A DNA stretch of 64,000 nucleotides, taken from contig JAJQIK010000013.1 in NCBI GenBank assembly GCA_021199255.1, positions 1 to 64,000 of the forward strand, given 5' to 3'. The position numbers and the translations under genes are program-made. The DNA is from Clostridiales bacterium. Lineage in GTDB: Bacteria > Bacillota > Clostridia > Lachnospirales > Lachnospiraceae. The notes below the pieces were generated by a model. The model was not told where the DNA came from, did not search any database, and saw only the letters and a program-made list of their open reading frames with translations. Positions 51,222 through 61,387 of the stretch are shown piece after piece (position 1 is the stretch's first letter; every line of letters starts with the position of its first letter).

Positions 51222-51357
51222 TTCCCTCCGACCTCCTGTTATACACGATATGCTTTCCCGAAATAGTATAATCTAAAATCATACAGCAGGCAATTAGTAA
51301 TTCCTGTCCGCTAACCGCCTGCTGCCGTCCGTTTTCTGTCAATGCTATAATGGAAGC

Positions 51358-51672
51358 CTATGCCTCGCGGAATGTGGCGCACTCCGTTCCCTTGCAGTCG
51401 CAGGCGCCGCAGCCCCTGATGTCCACATGCTCTGCGTGGCACTTATAGTTCGTATTATATACACATTTAGTCGCTTCACAGTCGATGCTGATGGTTTCAC
51501 AGGGGTGATCCAGAGAACTTGCATAAGCGCCCTCGCGCCTCTGGGAAAAGCTCTCGCAGCAGGTGTCCCCGGAATGTTCCGCGTGCGTGCCGCCCACCAT
51601 AATATCGCCCTTGCAACAATACTTGTCCTGATTATAGGTACAATTCTCCACACCGCATTTTAATTCTGCCAT
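51358..51672 (-). CDS. DUF1540 protein, two cysteine modules
   Basis: A 104-residue protein with two copies of the DUF1540 cysteine pattern: CGVENCTYNQDKYCCKGDI near residue 6 and CEATKCVYNTNYKCHAEHV near residue 65. Fourteen cysteines suggest metal binding. The family is common in spore-forming Clostridia; role unknown. GGAACGG precedes the ATG. Confidence 0.88.
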   Translation of the reverse strand: MAELKCGVENCTYNQDKYCCKGDIMVGGTHAEHSGDTCCESFSQRREGAYASSLDHPCETISIDCEATKCVYNTNYKCHAEHVDIRGCGACDCKGTECATFREA

Positions 51673-51788
51673 AATAATAACCGTTCCTTTCTGTTTTGCT
51701 ACAAATAATTTTCTTATTTCTTCGCTGACATAGGTTATTATTGACCAAAAACAGGATTCTATGCTCTCCCAGACTCTTTTGTAAAAAT

Positions 51789-53414
51789 TTATCTTTTTAA
51801 TTGGTACAGGTTAAACCAATATCGTTCCAGCAGGTAACTGCCCTGCTCTTCCACCGTCAGTCCGGCCTCCCGCCACTCCTCCGCAATATCTTCCCTGCTG
51901 TTAAAGCTGCCGATAAACCAGACGCCGCAGCCCTCCGTTTCCCCGCTCTGTACCAGTTCCACGACGGCCTCCGTGTCCTCCGCCGTATCATAGGGCCGCA
52001 GGATATCCTGAATCAGCGCTTCCGGCGTACCGCCCCACAAATAACTGCGCACGGTATCTTCCATATAATAAGAAGTGACCGCCTGCACCTGATCAAAATT
52101 ATAAATAACGATATCTTCCTCCCCGATTGCGGCAAGCGCCTGCCGCGTATCCTGCATCAACAAAGCCTTATACTCCTCTTCTCCCAGAAAAGCCCTGTAA
52201 TTGCGCAGGCCAATGACAACAATCAGTAATGTGACGGCCAGTCTCTTTCCCCCCAGCCTGCCGGTTCCGCTCTTCACCGAACCGTCCAGACATACCGCGA
52301 AGGACAGCCAGAAGCAGCCCAGGGCAGGAATCATATAGCGGTAGACAAAAATCGGACGGAGCAACAGCGAAGCGGCAAAGCCAAAGGCTGTCAGGCCTCC
52401 TAAGACGCAGATGCCTGCCGCCGCAAACAGCAGCCGCTCCATGGCCTCTGTTTTTTCTCCCGCCCCTAATACTCTTCCATTATGGTATAGTTTTATAACC
52501 TTTGCCGTATATAAAGCAAACACGCCCACATAAACCGCAAACAATACTACTGCCAGAAGGGTATTCAGCCTGTCGTCGGCAAAAGACGGCTTCATCAAAA
52601 ACTTGATGCAGCCGCCGAGGGAACGCCAGGTCAGCGGCAAAATCCAATAATTCTCATTCACCGCGGTCATCTGCCTGACCAAAGAAGACAGCCATGGCAT
52701 ATAGCCCGCCACGGACGCCGCCACCCACAGAAGCCATTCCTTCCTCCGACCTCTGTCCCGCTTCCAAAAGACCAGAAGCACATACAGATACACCATCACC
52801 ACCGCGACACACGCAAAATACTGAGTATAGGCCGCCGCCAGCCCATAAAATACCAGCGCCGCGCCATGCATACGCCGTACTCTCCTGAGACGGTTTCCTT
52901 CGCTTGCCCCGCCATCTCCCTGTAAAGTTCCGTAGGCGTGCAGCAGCGCGGCCGTCACAAACAGAAGCGCCCAGCCATACATACGAATCTCTACCATATA
53001 GGCAGACAACTGCGGCATGGCGGTAATACAGAACTGAAATACTCCCGCCGTAAAGCAGCCAAAGCGTTTCCGCACAAAAACGACGCTGTAACACCATAAA
53101 ATACCATACGGCAGCACCGAAACGAGCTTGGAGACAATAACCCCATTGGCCGCCGGATTGATCAGCTTACAGCAATCAACCGCGAATTTTACGATACAGT
53201 AATAAAACGGCGGATGAACGTCTCTTGCCGTCAAGGCAATTAATTCACCGTAGGAATGTTCTATCATTCCCACGGTGAATAATTCATCATACCAGATATC
53301 ATTGCAGAAACACAGCGCGGCGCTTCTGCCAAGCATCAGAAGACTAATCCCCAAAAGAATCCAGCCCAGGACATCTTTAGGGAGGTGGTTTCCTTTTCCC
53401 GCTAATCTGTTCAT
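51789..53414 (-). CDS. Polytopic membrane glycosyltransferase, GT39/ArnT-like
   Basis: A 541-residue protein with about ten membrane helices. The first loop has DIWYDELFTVGMIEH and ARDVHPPFYYCIV, the acidic catalytic-loop pattern of PMT/ArnT-type lipid-linked sugar transferases. The C-terminal ~130 residues are soluble and probably outside. The sugar and acceptor are unknown. It is 12 bp downstream of thrS and could share its T-box-controlled transcript. Confidence 0.8.
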   Translation of the reverse strand: MNRLAGKGNHLPKDVLGWILLGISLLMLGRSAALCFCNDIWYDELFTVGMIEHSYGELIALTARDVHPPFYYCIVKFAVDCCKLINPAANGVIVSKLVSVLPYGILWCYSVVFVRKRFGCFTAGVFQFCITAMPQLSAYMVEIRMYGWALLFVTAALLHAYGTLQGDGGASEGNRLRRVRRMHGAALVFYGLAAAYTQYFACVAVVMVYLYVLLVFWKRDRGRRKEWLLWVAASVAGYMPWLSSLVRQMTAVNENYWILPLTWRSLGGCIKFLMKPSFADDRLNTLLAVVLFAVYVGVFALYTAKVIKLYHNGRVLGAGEKTEAMERLLFAAAGICVLGGLTAFGFAASLLLRPIFVYRYMIPALGCFWLSFAVCLDGSVKSGTGRLGGKRLAVTLLIVVIGLRNYRAFLGEEEYKALLMQDTRQALAAIGEEDIVIYNFDQVQAVTSYYMEDTVRSYLWGGTPEALIQDILRPYDTAEDTEAVVELVQSGETEGCGVWFIGSFNSREDIAEEWREAGLTVEEQGSYLLERYWFNLYQLKR

Positions 53415-53426
53415 TCTCCCCTCCGG

Positions 53427-55382
53427 TTACTGCGCCGCTTCCTCTTTCCTGATCTCCTTCGTTCTGATTTCCCGGCAGATCTGATCGATAAATTCCTGCA
53501 AAGGCTTTACCCCCTCGTCACCGGCAAAACGGCTTCTGACGGATACGGTCTTATCCTCCGCCTCCTGGGCGCCGACCACCAGCATATAGGGCACTCTGTC
53601 CAGTCTTGCCTCGCGGATCTTAAAACCGATCTTCTCGGAGCGGTTATCCACCGTTACGTCGATGTCGTTGGCCGCCAGTTCCTTCCTGATTTCCTCCGCA
53701 TATTCCTCATGCTTCTCGGAAATCGGCAGCACGCGAACCTGCTCAGGGCACAGCCATGTAGGGAACTTGCCCGCGTACTTCTCGATCAGCCACGCCAGCG
53801 TTCTCTCATAACAGCCCAAAGATGTTCTGTGAATAATACCAGGACGAACCTTATCGCCGTTCTGGTCAATATAATACATATCAAACTGTTCTGCCAGAAG
53901 AGCATCCCACTGAATGGTAATCATGGTATCCTCTTTGCCGTATACATTCCTGGCGTTGATATCTACCTTCGGGCCATAGAACGCCGCCTCGCCGACATCC
54001 TCCACAAAAGGAAGCTCCAGTTCTGTCAGAATATTCCGAATATGCTCCTCCGTCTCGTTCCATACCTCCGCCTCGCCGATATATTTCTTCGGATTCTCCG
54101 GGTCCCACTTGGACAAATGCCAGGTAATATCCTCCAGCAGTCCCAGGGTTGACATCACATACTTTGCCAGGGCGATACAGCCCTTGAACTCCTCCACCAT
54201 CTGATCCGGCCTTACAATCAGGTGTCCCTCGGAAATCGTAAACTGCCTTACGCGGGTAAGGCCGTGCATCTCGCCCGAATCCTCGTTACGAAACAGCGTA
54301 GAAGTCTCGCCATAGCGGATTGGCAAATCCCTGTAGGAATGCTGCGTATTTTTATAACAGTAATACTGGAACGGGCATGTCATAGGACGAAGCGCAAACA
54401 CCTCTTTATCCTTCTCCTCATCTCCCAGCACGAACATCCCATCCTTATAATGATCCCAGTGGCCGGACATCTTATATAAATCGCTCTTGGCCATGAGCGG
54501 CGTCTTGGTTCTGACATATCCCCACTCTTTGTCCTCCAGATCTTCAATCCAGCGCTGCAGCTTCATGACCATTTTGGTTCCCTTGGGCAGAAGCAGCGGC
54601 AGTCCCTGACCGATAACATCCACGGTTGTAAAAAGCTCCATCTCACGTCCCAGCTTGTTATGGTCGCGTTTCTTAATGTCCTCTAAATGCTCCAGATACG
54701 CCTCCAGCTCTTCCTTTTTCGCAAAAGCCGTACCATAGATACGCTGAAGCTGCGCCTTGTTGGAATCCCCTCTCCAATATGCCATGGACGAGGAAATCAA
54801 TTTATACGCTTTGATATTTTTCGTGCTCATCAGGTGCGGTCCTGCGCACAGATCCACGAACCCGCCCTGGTCGTAGAAGGAAATCTCAGCGTCCTCCGGC
54901 AAATCCTGAATCAGTTCTACTTTATAAGGCTCTCCCTTCTCTTTCATGAATTGAATCGCTTCTTCCCTGGGCAGGGTAAAACGCTCAATCTTATGGCCTT
55001 CCTTGATAATCTTCTTCATTTCCGCTTCCAGCCGATCCAGATCCTCCCTGGAAAAGGGCTCCGCGTCAAAGTCATAATAGAATCCCTCCTCAATGGCCGG
55101 TCCAATGGTTACCTTGGCATCAGGGAACAGTCTCTTAACGGCCTCCGCCAGAATATGGGAGGTCGTGTGCCTGACTACCTTTAATCCCGCAGGGTCATTG
55201 GCTGTCAAAATGTTTAGCTGGCAGTCCCCCTCAATAACCGTCCGCAAATCCTTTACCTCGCCGTCTACTTCTCCGGCACAGGCCGCTCTTGCAAGCCCCT
55301 CCGAAATGTCCAGCGCAATATCATAAATGCGCATTGCCTGCGGATATTCCTTATAGGAACCGTCTTTTAAAGTAATTTTCAT
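53427..55382 (-). CDS. thrS: Threonine-tRNA ligase
   Basis: A 651-residue class II synthetase. Domains in order: TGS (residues 1-60), editing/SAD domain with HTTSHILAEAVKRLF, the catalytic core with zinc cysteine in MTCPFQYYCY and motif 2 TSTLFRNEDSGEMHG, and the anticodon-binding domain VRVLPISEKHEEYA. ATG 55382 behind GGAGGATAATC is used. It follows a small membrane-protein gene and a T-box leader. Confidence 0.97.
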   Translation of the reverse strand: MKITLKDGSYKEYPQAMRIYDIALDISEGLARAACAGEVDGEVKDLRTVIEGDCQLNILTANDPAGLKVVRHTTSHILAEAVKRLFPDAKVTIGPAIEEGFYYDFDAEPFSREDLDRLEAEMKKIIKEGHKIERFTLPREEAIQFMKEKGEPYKVELIQDLPEDAEISFYDQGGFVDLCAGPHLMSTKNIKAYKLISSSMAYWRGDSNKAQLQRIYGTAFAKKEELEAYLEHLEDIKKRDHNKLGREMELFTTVDVIGQGLPLLLPKGTKMVMKLQRWIEDLEDKEWGYVRTKTPLMAKSDLYKMSGHWDHYKDGMFVLGDEEKDKEVFALRPMTCPFQYYCYKNTQHSYRDLPIRYGETSTLFRNEDSGEMHGLTRVRQFTISEGHLIVRPDQMVEEFKGCIALAKYVMSTLGLLEDITWHLSKWDPENPKKYIGEAEVWNETEEHIRNILTELELPFVEDVGEAAFYGPKVDINARNVYGKEDTMITIQWDALLAEQFDMYYIDQNGDKVRPGIIHRTSLGCYERTLAWLIEKYAGKFPTWLCPEQVRVLPISEKHEEYAEEIRKELAANDIDVTVDNRSEKIGFKIREARLDRVPYMLVVGAQEAEDKTVSVRSRFAGDEGVKPLQEFIDQICREIRTKEIRKEEAAQ

Positions 55383-55448
55383 GATTATCCTCCATCTCCG
55401 AACCAATCTGTCCGGTAATATTTCCTGTCGGCGGGATCGCCGCCTGTT

Positions 55449-55742
55449 TTATTTCCGTTTTCCTGATTTCTTCTCCCTGTGTTCCTCCATGGCAGCCTCC
55501 GCGGCGCCGCAGGCTTCTTTGTCCGGCCGCCCGGGAGCGTGTCCCTTGGTATTACCGCTGTAATTGCCGTTATTGCTGCCAATGCCAATACTCACCCCAT
55601 GGGTCAGAGGCGCTGTCAGCAGCCCCAGACAGATACCCGCCAGAAGCAAAACAGCCCCCAGCAGCCAGAAGTCTAATTTACTGAGGGTCATCTCGCCCTC
55701 CACAGCCTTGCATACTTTCTCTTTCCATTCCTTACATGCCAT
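55449..55742 (-). CDS. Small membrane protein between T-box and thrS
   Basis: A 97-residue protein with a central hydrophobic segment (LDFWLLGAVLLLAGICLGLL, residues ~23-42), a cytoplasmic helical N-terminus (ACKEWKEKVCKAVEGE) and a charged tail ending EKKSGKRK. No family recognised. AGGAGAG precedes the ATG. It is 66 bp upstream of thrS and immediately downstream of the T-box terminator, so it should be co-regulated by threonine-tRNA charging. Confidence 0.75.
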   Translation of the reverse strand: MACKEWKEKVCKAVEGEMTLSKLDFWLLGAVLLLAGICLGLLTAPLTHGVSIGIGSNNGNYSGNTKGHAPGRPDKEACGAAEAAMEEHREKKSGKRK

Positions 55743-55784
55743 ATCATAATCTCTCCTTTCTTTTCCTGCCCTCGTTTCAGTTCC

Positions 55785-56010
55785 AATAAAAAATCCCCCG
55801 CACTATCTATTGATAATGCAGAGGACGTATCTTTACGCGGTTCCACCTCGCTTGCCCTGCACGCCTGTGACGACTTATCAGAGCCTCTCCTTAAGCTGTA
55901 ACGTAAGCCAACGGACCGGATTGGGGCCACTCGGAGTTAGTTTTCAAATGCTTCCGGCAAAGGTGCTTTCAGCGCAGGGCACCTCTCTCTGATACGTTCC
56001 ACATTCTACT
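55785..56010 (-). promoter_or_regulatory. T-box leader (threonine) of thrS operon
   Basis: On the minus strand the T-box core AGGTGGAACCGCG (55836-55848) is followed by a terminator hairpin ending in a T-run (55788-55830). Upstream is a stem I region with AG-box AGAGAG and the ACTCCGAGTGG apical segment. Uncharged tRNA should stabilise the antiterminator. The threonine specificity is inferred from thrS; I could not fix the specifier codon by eye. Confidence 0.9.
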
Positions 56011-56119
56011 CTTCTCGTCAATGTGTTATCTTCATTATTTCACTTTACCCATATTTTATGCCATATCCTCTCAAAAGTAAAGTTTTTGTATAAAATTTCC
56101 GCCTGCCGCCCAGAAGGCC

Positions 56120-56626
56120 TTACGCATTCCTGCCGCAGCACTTCTTGTACTTCTTACCGCTGCCGCAGGGACAGGGATCGTTGGGATAAATCTTCTTATC
56201 CTTATGGATCGTTGTGGATTCCTTCTGTTCCTTATAGAGACGCTTTCTGGTCTCCTCGTCATAAATATCGTTCCACTCTTCCAGGTCATAGAGCCAGTCC
56301 GCTCCCGCAGCCACCATATTCTTATACAGAAGCTCCTTATCAAATCCGAGATTTACCTTCGTATCCTCTTCCATTTCCTCGATAGGATTCTGGTTCTTTA
56401 AGCTGTCGTTAATACCGTCCAGGAAGCCCGTCATTGTCATAATATCAATATTGAACTTCTCAGCCAGTTCTTTAACCGTTCCTTCTACCACCTCGTCAGG
56501 AGTCTTAAGCAGTTCCGCATAAATCTCCTTTTCCTTCAAAAAATATGCGGACCAGAGTCTTTGCAGATCTCCCTTATTTGCCGTTTCAGAGTAAGCCATA
56601 TCACGCCATTGTTTTAATAATGCCAT
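56120..56626 (-). CDS. SEC-C motif protein
   Basis: A 168-residue soluble protein ending in the SEC-C zinc motif [18 protein letters not shown]. The rest is helical ([40 protein letters not shown]). SEC-C binds zinc and, in SecA, SecB; a role in protein quality control is plausible only. ATG 56626 is chosen over an in-frame TTG two codons upstream. Confidence 0.85.
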   Translation of the reverse strand: MALLKQWRDMAYSETANKGDLQRLWSAYFLKEKEIYAELLKTPDEVVEGTVKELAEKFNIDIMTMTGFLDGINDSLKNQNPIEEMEEDTKVNLGFDKELLYKNMVAAGADWLYDLEEWNDIYDEETRKRLYKEQKESTTIHKDKKIYPNDPCPCGSGKKYKKCCGRNA

Positions 56627-56852
56627 CTTCAAATACCACCTTTTATCCTGTAATACTGCGGCAGTCCTTTTCAGCTATGCTGCCGCAGTCGATAACTAAG
56701 TATATAACATTTTCTGCAAAAAGTAAATTTTTTTCAAAAAAATGTATATCAAAGTGTATATCTTTTCAAAAGCAGCCCATACTACTAATAGTCAATGGAC
56801 CCCCTCCTTTGATGACTACCAAAGAGAAATTAATACTTATCCTCCCCTAAGG

Positions 56853-56890
56853 AAGCCCCCGGAAAGGCAAAATCAGATTTCCGGGGGCTT
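56853..56890. terminator. GC-rich hairpin upstream of 57063 gene
   Basis: AAGCCCCCGGAAA and TTTCCGGGGGCTT form a perfect 13-bp stem with a 12-base loop. There is no long T-run on either side. It lies in a 430-bp gap between divergent genes and could be a terminator or insulator. Nothing else is recognised there. Confidence 0.45.
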
Positions 56891-57062
56891 TCTGCCGCGC
56901 GCGCTCTTCTACCGCAAGTTTACAAAGCTTGCGCCCATATTTTACTTGACACTTTCCCCGAATTTGTTCAATATAATATGAAAGAAGGAAATTTCTTCCT
57001 ACGGCTCCGAAATGGAGATGAATATCATAAACATTTTTGAAGAAAAACAGATGAGGTATCTT

Positions 57063-57407
57063 ATGAATCATACTTCGACAGACTCTGCCAGACCGGATAA
57101 GGAAACAGGAAAAAAAACGCCCAGGCAAATCGGGGCGCTTCTTTGTATCGTACTGCTGGTTGCCATGTATCTGCTTACCCTTGCGGCGGCCTGCATGGAC
57201 TTCCCCGGCTGGGGCAGGCTGTTCGCCGGCTGCCTGCTCATGACCATTGCCCTGCCCATTCTGCTGTGGATATACATCTGGCTCTATGGCGTGTACACTA
57301 AGAAACACACCATGGCGTCTCTGGATATGCTGCACAGCGATGAATCCGCCGGAACCGACAGTGCGCCCGGGGAGGACGCTTCCGGTCAGAAAGCAGACGC
57401 CGGCTGA
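57063..57407 (+). CDS. Small two-helix membrane protein
   Basis: A 114-residue protein with two hydrophobic helices (IGALLCIVLLVAMYLLTLAA and LLMTIALPILLWIYIWLYGV) and a polar, acidic C-terminal tail. ATG 57063 follows GAGGTATCTT; upstream in-frame starts lack a ribosome site. Function and family unknown. It converges on pdxT. Confidence 0.7.
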   Translation: MNHTSTDSARPDKETGKKTPRQIGALLCIVLLVAMYLLTLAAACMDFPGWGRLFAGCLLMTIALPILLWIYIWLYGVYTKKHTMASLDMLHSDESAGTDSAPGEDASGQKADAG

Positions 57408-57448
57408 CCGTCCCGTAAACCGGGAGACAACCGCTTAACCCTGTAAAA

Positions 57449-58039
57449 TCACGCCCGGCACATCTGCAAAAACATTTCATGAATCCGGTTATCAGAATCC
57501 AGCTCCGGGTGGAAAGCGATTCCCAACTGGTTCCGATAACGCACCGCCACAATATGCCCGTCTACTACAGCCAGTATTTCTACTGCCTGCGCTTCTTCGG
57601 CTTCCTGTACAGACTCAATATACGGCGCCCTGATAAAAGTCATGGGCACACTGCCGATGCCTTTCACCTCCTGCAGCGTATGGAAGCTGCCAAGCTGTCT
57701 GCCGTAGGCATTGCGCTGTACCCGTACCGGCAATGTGCCGAAGTAAGTATGTTCGTCGTTACTCAGCTCCCCAGCCAGCAGAATCAGTCCCGCACAGGTT
57801 CCCAGAACAGGAAGCCCGTTCCTGATCTTCTGCTGCAAAGGAGCCAACAAATCCAGTTCCCGCAGCAATTTCCCCTGCACCGTGCTTTCGCCGCCAGGCA
57901 GGATCAGTCCGTCAAATTCCTGTTCCAGATCAGCCCTTTGGCGCAGCTCGATACACTCCGCGCCCAGCGCTTCCATTCTGTGAATATGTTCCGCAAAGGC
58001 TCCCTGTACGGCAAGCACTGCTATTTTTTTCTTTCCCAT
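57449..58039 (-). CDS. pdxT: Pyridoxal 5'-phosphate synthase glutaminase subunit
   Basis: A 196-residue class I glutaminase that supplies ammonia to PdxS. The oxyanion loop GLILPGGESTVQGKLL, catalytic cysteine in LGTCAGLILLA and His-Glu in GIAFHPELDSD are present. The start is ATG 58039 behind GAGGGAAGCT. It follows pdxS by 76 bp. Confidence 0.96.
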   Translation of the reverse strand: MGKKKIAVLAVQGAFAEHIHRMEALGAECIELRQRADLEQEFDGLILPGGESTVQGKLLRELDLLAPLQQKIRNGLPVLGTCAGLILLAGELSNDEHTYFGTLPVRVQRNAYGRQLGSFHTLQEVKGIGSVPMTFIRAPYIESVQEAEEAQAVEILAVVDGHIVAVRYRNQLGIAFHPELDSDNRIHEMFLQMCRA

Positions 58040-58115
58040 AGCTTCCCTCATTTCGAGGCGTCACAAATTCCTGATGGAATAAATAATTCATCAGAGAATT
58101 GCTTCCACCTGATCT

Positions 58116-58991
58116 CTATTTGCCGCGCTCCGCCATCAGAAGCTCTATTTCCTGCTCGTTAATGCCGACCATAGCCTCTCCCAGATCCTCGGAAAGCTCT
58201 GCGATTAATTTACTGTCCCGATAGTTCGTGACCGCCTTGACGATCGCCGCGGCACGTTTCTTAGGGTCGCCGGACTTAAAGATACCGGAGCCTACGAATA
58301 CGCCCTCTGCCCCCAACTGCATCATCAGCGCCGCATCCGCAGGAGTTGCCACGCCGCCCGCCGCGAAATTCACTACCGGGAGCCTGCCGTTGTCATGGAC
58401 ATATTCCACTAATTCATAAGGCACAGCCAACTGTTTCGCCTCCTCGAACAGTTCGTCCTCTCTCATGGAGGTGATTCTGGCAATCTCGCTGTTCATCTTG
58501 CGCATATGGCGTACTGCCTGCACCACATCTCCGGTGCCGGGCTCACCCTTGGTACGAATCATGGACGCGCCCTCGTTAATACGGCGAAGAGCCTCGCCTA
58601 AATCCTTCGCGCCGCACACAAAGGGCACCTTAAACTCTCTCTTATTAATGTGATATACATCGTCCGCCGGAGACAACACCTCACTCTCGTCGATATAATC
58701 AATCTCTATCGCCTCCAGAATCTGCGCCTCTACAAAATGACCAATACGGCACTTGGCCATAACCGGAATCGAAACCGCTTCCTGAATCCCCTTAATCATC
58801 TTCGGGTCGCTCATTCTGGACACCCCGCCCGCCGCACGGATATCCGCCGGGATTCTCTCTAACGCCATAACCGCGCAGGCTCCCGCTTCCTCAGCGATTC
58901 TCGCCTGCTCCGGGGTGGTGACGTCCATGATAACGCCGCCCTTTAACATCTGCGCCAACTGCTTATTTAATGCGTATCTCTCTTCACTCAT
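58116..58991 (-). CDS. pdxS: Pyridoxal 5'-phosphate synthase subunit PdxS
   Basis: A 291-residue TIM-barrel synthase that builds PLP from ribose 5-phosphate, glyceraldehyde 3-phosphate and ammonia. It shows [20 protein letters not shown], the active-site lysine in [13 protein letters not shown] and [15 protein letters not shown] 58991 follows GGAGGAAATC. With pdxT it forms the complete deoxyxylulose-independent pathway. Confidence 0.97.
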   Translation of the reverse strand: MSEERYALNKQLAQMLKGGVIMDVTTPEQARIAEEAGACAVMALERIPADIRAAGGVSRMSDPKMIKGIQEAVSIPVMAKCRIGHFVEAQILEAIEIDYIDESEVLSPADDVYHINKREFKVPFVCGAKDLGEALRRINEGASMIRTKGEPGTGDVVQAVRHMRKMNSEIARITSMREDELFEEAKQLAVPYELVEYVHDNGRLPVVNFAAGGVATPADAALMMQLGAEGVFVGSGIFKSGDPKKRAAAIVKAVTNYRDSKLIAELSEDLGEAMVGINEQEIELLMAERGK

Positions 58992-59162
58992 GATTTCCTC
59001 CATTCCGAGGCTTATGCCCCTGCCCATCACACGATCCAGGGAACAGGCTTCCCGAAAGGGGTATCTGTATTTGGCTGCCCCAATACCTGATCGTGCGACT
59101 CATCATATGTACCAAGATTATATACGCATTATGGCATTGTTAAAATATCCAGTTTTATCATT

Positions 59163-59921
59163 TTAAACCATACCAGTTAGGTCTTTGACTACTTCCCCAG
59201 CGATGATGAGTCCAGCCACCGATGGAACAAACGCCACACTGCCCGGTATCGCCCGCCTTGCCGTACCTTGGCGCCGGGCTTCGGAAGGACAGACGGGTCT
59301 GTCCTCCCAATCCCCGTCCCTATCCTCAATAGGCTTCTTCGGTTCTTCCTCGGAATAAACCACCTTCAGGCGCTTTACGTTACGTTTCTTTAACTCCCTG
59401 CGCATGACCTTCGCCAAAGGGCAGACTTTGGTTTCATAAATATCCGCCACCCGGAACCGGCTTGCATCCAGCTTATTACCGGCTCCCATGCTGCTGATAA
59501 CAGGTATGTTGTTCTCCTGGGCCGTCATAACCAGCCCAATCTTGGCAGTCACGGTATCCACCGCATCTACAATATAATCATACTCCCCAAAGGGAAACTG
59601 TTCCGCGTTTTCCGGCAGAAAAAAGCACTGATACGTCCGCACGGACGCCTCCGGATTAATCTCCTGAATCCGTTCCTTCATTACTTCCGTTTTATATTGC
59701 CCTAGCGTCCTATGGGTGGCAATGATCTGCCTGTTTAGATTCGTCAGGCACACCTTATCGTCGTCGATCAGGTCAAAAGCCCCCACGCCGCTTCTAGCCA
59801 GCGCCTCGCAGACATACCCGCCTACGCCGCCTATGCCGAACACAGCCACGCGGGACGCCCTCAGCCTGTCCATAGCGTCCTTTCCCAACAGGATTTCTGT
59901 TCTGGAAAATTGATTTTGCAT
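59163..59921 (-). CDS. tcdA: tRNA threonylcarbamoyladenosine dehydratase
   Basis: An E1-like ATP-dependent enzyme that cyclises t6A to ct6A in tRNA. The nucleotide loop VAVFGIGGVGGYVCEALARS, DDDKVCLTNLNRQ and VDAVDTVTAKIGL are typical. Start ATG 59921 is six bases after GAGG; the earlier in-frame ATGs are less well placed. It is 48 bp downstream of a MATE gene. Confidence 0.93.
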   Translation of the reverse strand: MQNQFSRTEILLGKDAMDRLRASRVAVFGIGGVGGYVCEALARSGVGAFDLIDDDKVCLTNLNRQIIATHRTLGQYKTEVMKERIQEINPEASVRTYQCFFLPENAEQFPFGEYDYIVDAVDTVTAKIGLVMTAQENNIPVISSMGAGNKLDASRFRVADIYETKVCPLAKVMRRELKKRNVKRLKVVYSEEEPKKPIEDRDGDWEDRPVCPSEARRQGTARRAIPGSVAFVPSVAGLIIAGEVVKDLTGMV

Positions 59922-59969
59922 AATCGTCCTCATTCCTGAAATTTTATTTAAAATATTTTCCAAAGCCCT

Positions 59970-61319
59970 TTAAATAATTTTGTGCTCCATCCATTTTCCA
60001 TGGAAAAATCTCACGCCAAAGCAAAGACTTCTCACACACCAGTCAATAAACATTCCCATCCAGACGCCCAAAAGCCCCATTCCCATGCTTTTCACAAAGA
60101 ACAAGCTTAAGATCACGCGGAAACACCACATACTCAAAATGCTGACCAGCATGGTATATTTGGCGTCGCCTCCCGCCCGGAGTACATTGGGCAGGGTAAA
60201 GCTTGTGGCCCACGCAAAAATGCTGAACACGTCGAAATAGCGGATCACCCGGATACAAAGCGCAGAGGCCTCCCCCGACAGATGGAACCAGCCGGAGATC
60301 TCCGGAATGAAGAAAAACAGAAGCACATTGGTCACAAACAGCCCTCCCATGGCAATTCCCATCAGGAGATAGGCATAGCCCTTAGCCTGCTTCTTCTCTC
60401 CCGCTCCCAGACATCTTCCAATCACCGGGATCGTCGCAAGCCCCATCGTATTCCCCGGAATATTGGCAATGCCGGAGATGGAATTGGCCACCGCGTTGGC
60501 CGCGATAGCCGCCGTCCCCAGTGTGGATACCAGACTGGATACGCACAGCTTCCCGATCTGGAACATTCCATTCTCCAGTCCCGAAGGAATCCCAATCCCC
60601 AGAATCCGCCTCATCAGATCCCTCTCCGGCTTCAACTGCCTGATGCCATCAATGCGGAGCATATTTTCCTTTCTCTGGGTTTTCAGGAGTATCCATACCG
60701 CCGCAAGCACCCTTCCTGCCAGAGTCGCCGCAGCCGCCCCCAAAACGCCCAGCTTGCAGCCGTAAATCAGAACGGCGTTGCCCACAATATTAATCACATT
60801 CATGACAAGGCTTGCCTTCATGCTGATTTTACTGTCCCCCTGGGCGCGAAAAATCGCCGCCCCGCCGTTGTATAGGCCGATAAAGGGATAGGAAATGGCC
60901 GTAATATAAAAATAGGTCTGCGCAAAATCCATTACATTGTCGTCAATAGAGCCGAACACCAGACGCAGAATCGGACGCGTAAAAAGTAAAGCAGCCCCCA
61001 TGACCAAAAGGGTGCTGACCGTCAGAATGGAGAAAAGCTGCGCCACGCTCCTTTTGGCAAAGCTTACGTCCTTGTGCCCCAAAAACTGGCTGGTGACCAC
61101 CGCGCCCCCTGTGGCAAGCGCAGACAAAACCTGCGTAATCAGAATATTGATATTATCCACCAGACTGACGCTGGATACCGCCGCTTCGCTGACCCCCGAC
61201 ACCATGAAGGTATCCACGAAGCCCATGCTCACGCTCAGAAACTGTTCCAGAAAAAGCGGCCAGATAAGCGCCTGAAGCTGTGCTCTTGTAAAAATCTGGT
61301 TTTCCTTAACATCACTCAT
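59970..61319 (-). CDS. MATE family efflux transporter
   Basis: A 449-residue pump with about 12 helices. It opens RAQLQALIWPLFLEQFLSVS and has the family-typical AIFRAQGDSKISMKASL. It is the fourth MATE gene of the window and is of a different subgroup from the 8840/10182 pair. AAAGGAAAG precedes the ATG. It is upstream of tcdA, with which it may be co-transcribed. Confidence 0.91.
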   Translation of the reverse strand: MSDVKENQIFTRAQLQALIWPLFLEQFLSVSMGFVDTFMVSGVSEAAVSSVSLVDNINILITQVLSALATGGAVVTSQFLGHKDVSFAKRSVAQLFSILTVSTLLVMGAALLFTRPILRLVFGSIDDNVMDFAQTYFYITAISYPFIGLYNGGAAIFRAQGDSKISMKASLVMNVINIVGNAVLIYGCKLGVLGAAAATLAGRVLAAVWILLKTQRKENMLRIDGIRQLKPERDLMRRILGIGIPSGLENGMFQIGKLCVSSLVSTLGTAAIAANAVANSISGIANIPGNTMGLATIPVIGRCLGAGEKKQAKGYAYLLMGIAMGGLFVTNVLLFFFIPEISGWFHLSGEASALCIRVIRYFDVFSIFAWATSFTLPNVLRAGGDAKYTMLVSILSMWCFRVILSLFFVKSMGMGLLGVWMGMFIDWCVRSLCFGVRFFHGKWMEHKII

Positions 61320-61387
61320 CGTTTCTTTCCTTTATAACAGATCGGGGCGCCTGTGTAAAGACGCCCCTGCTAAAACCGTTTTCCAAT

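Noticed and set aside
56853..56890. A definite terminator
   Set aside because: The stem is perfect, but neither side has a T-run and no gene ends nearby; kept only as a low-confidence hairpin.
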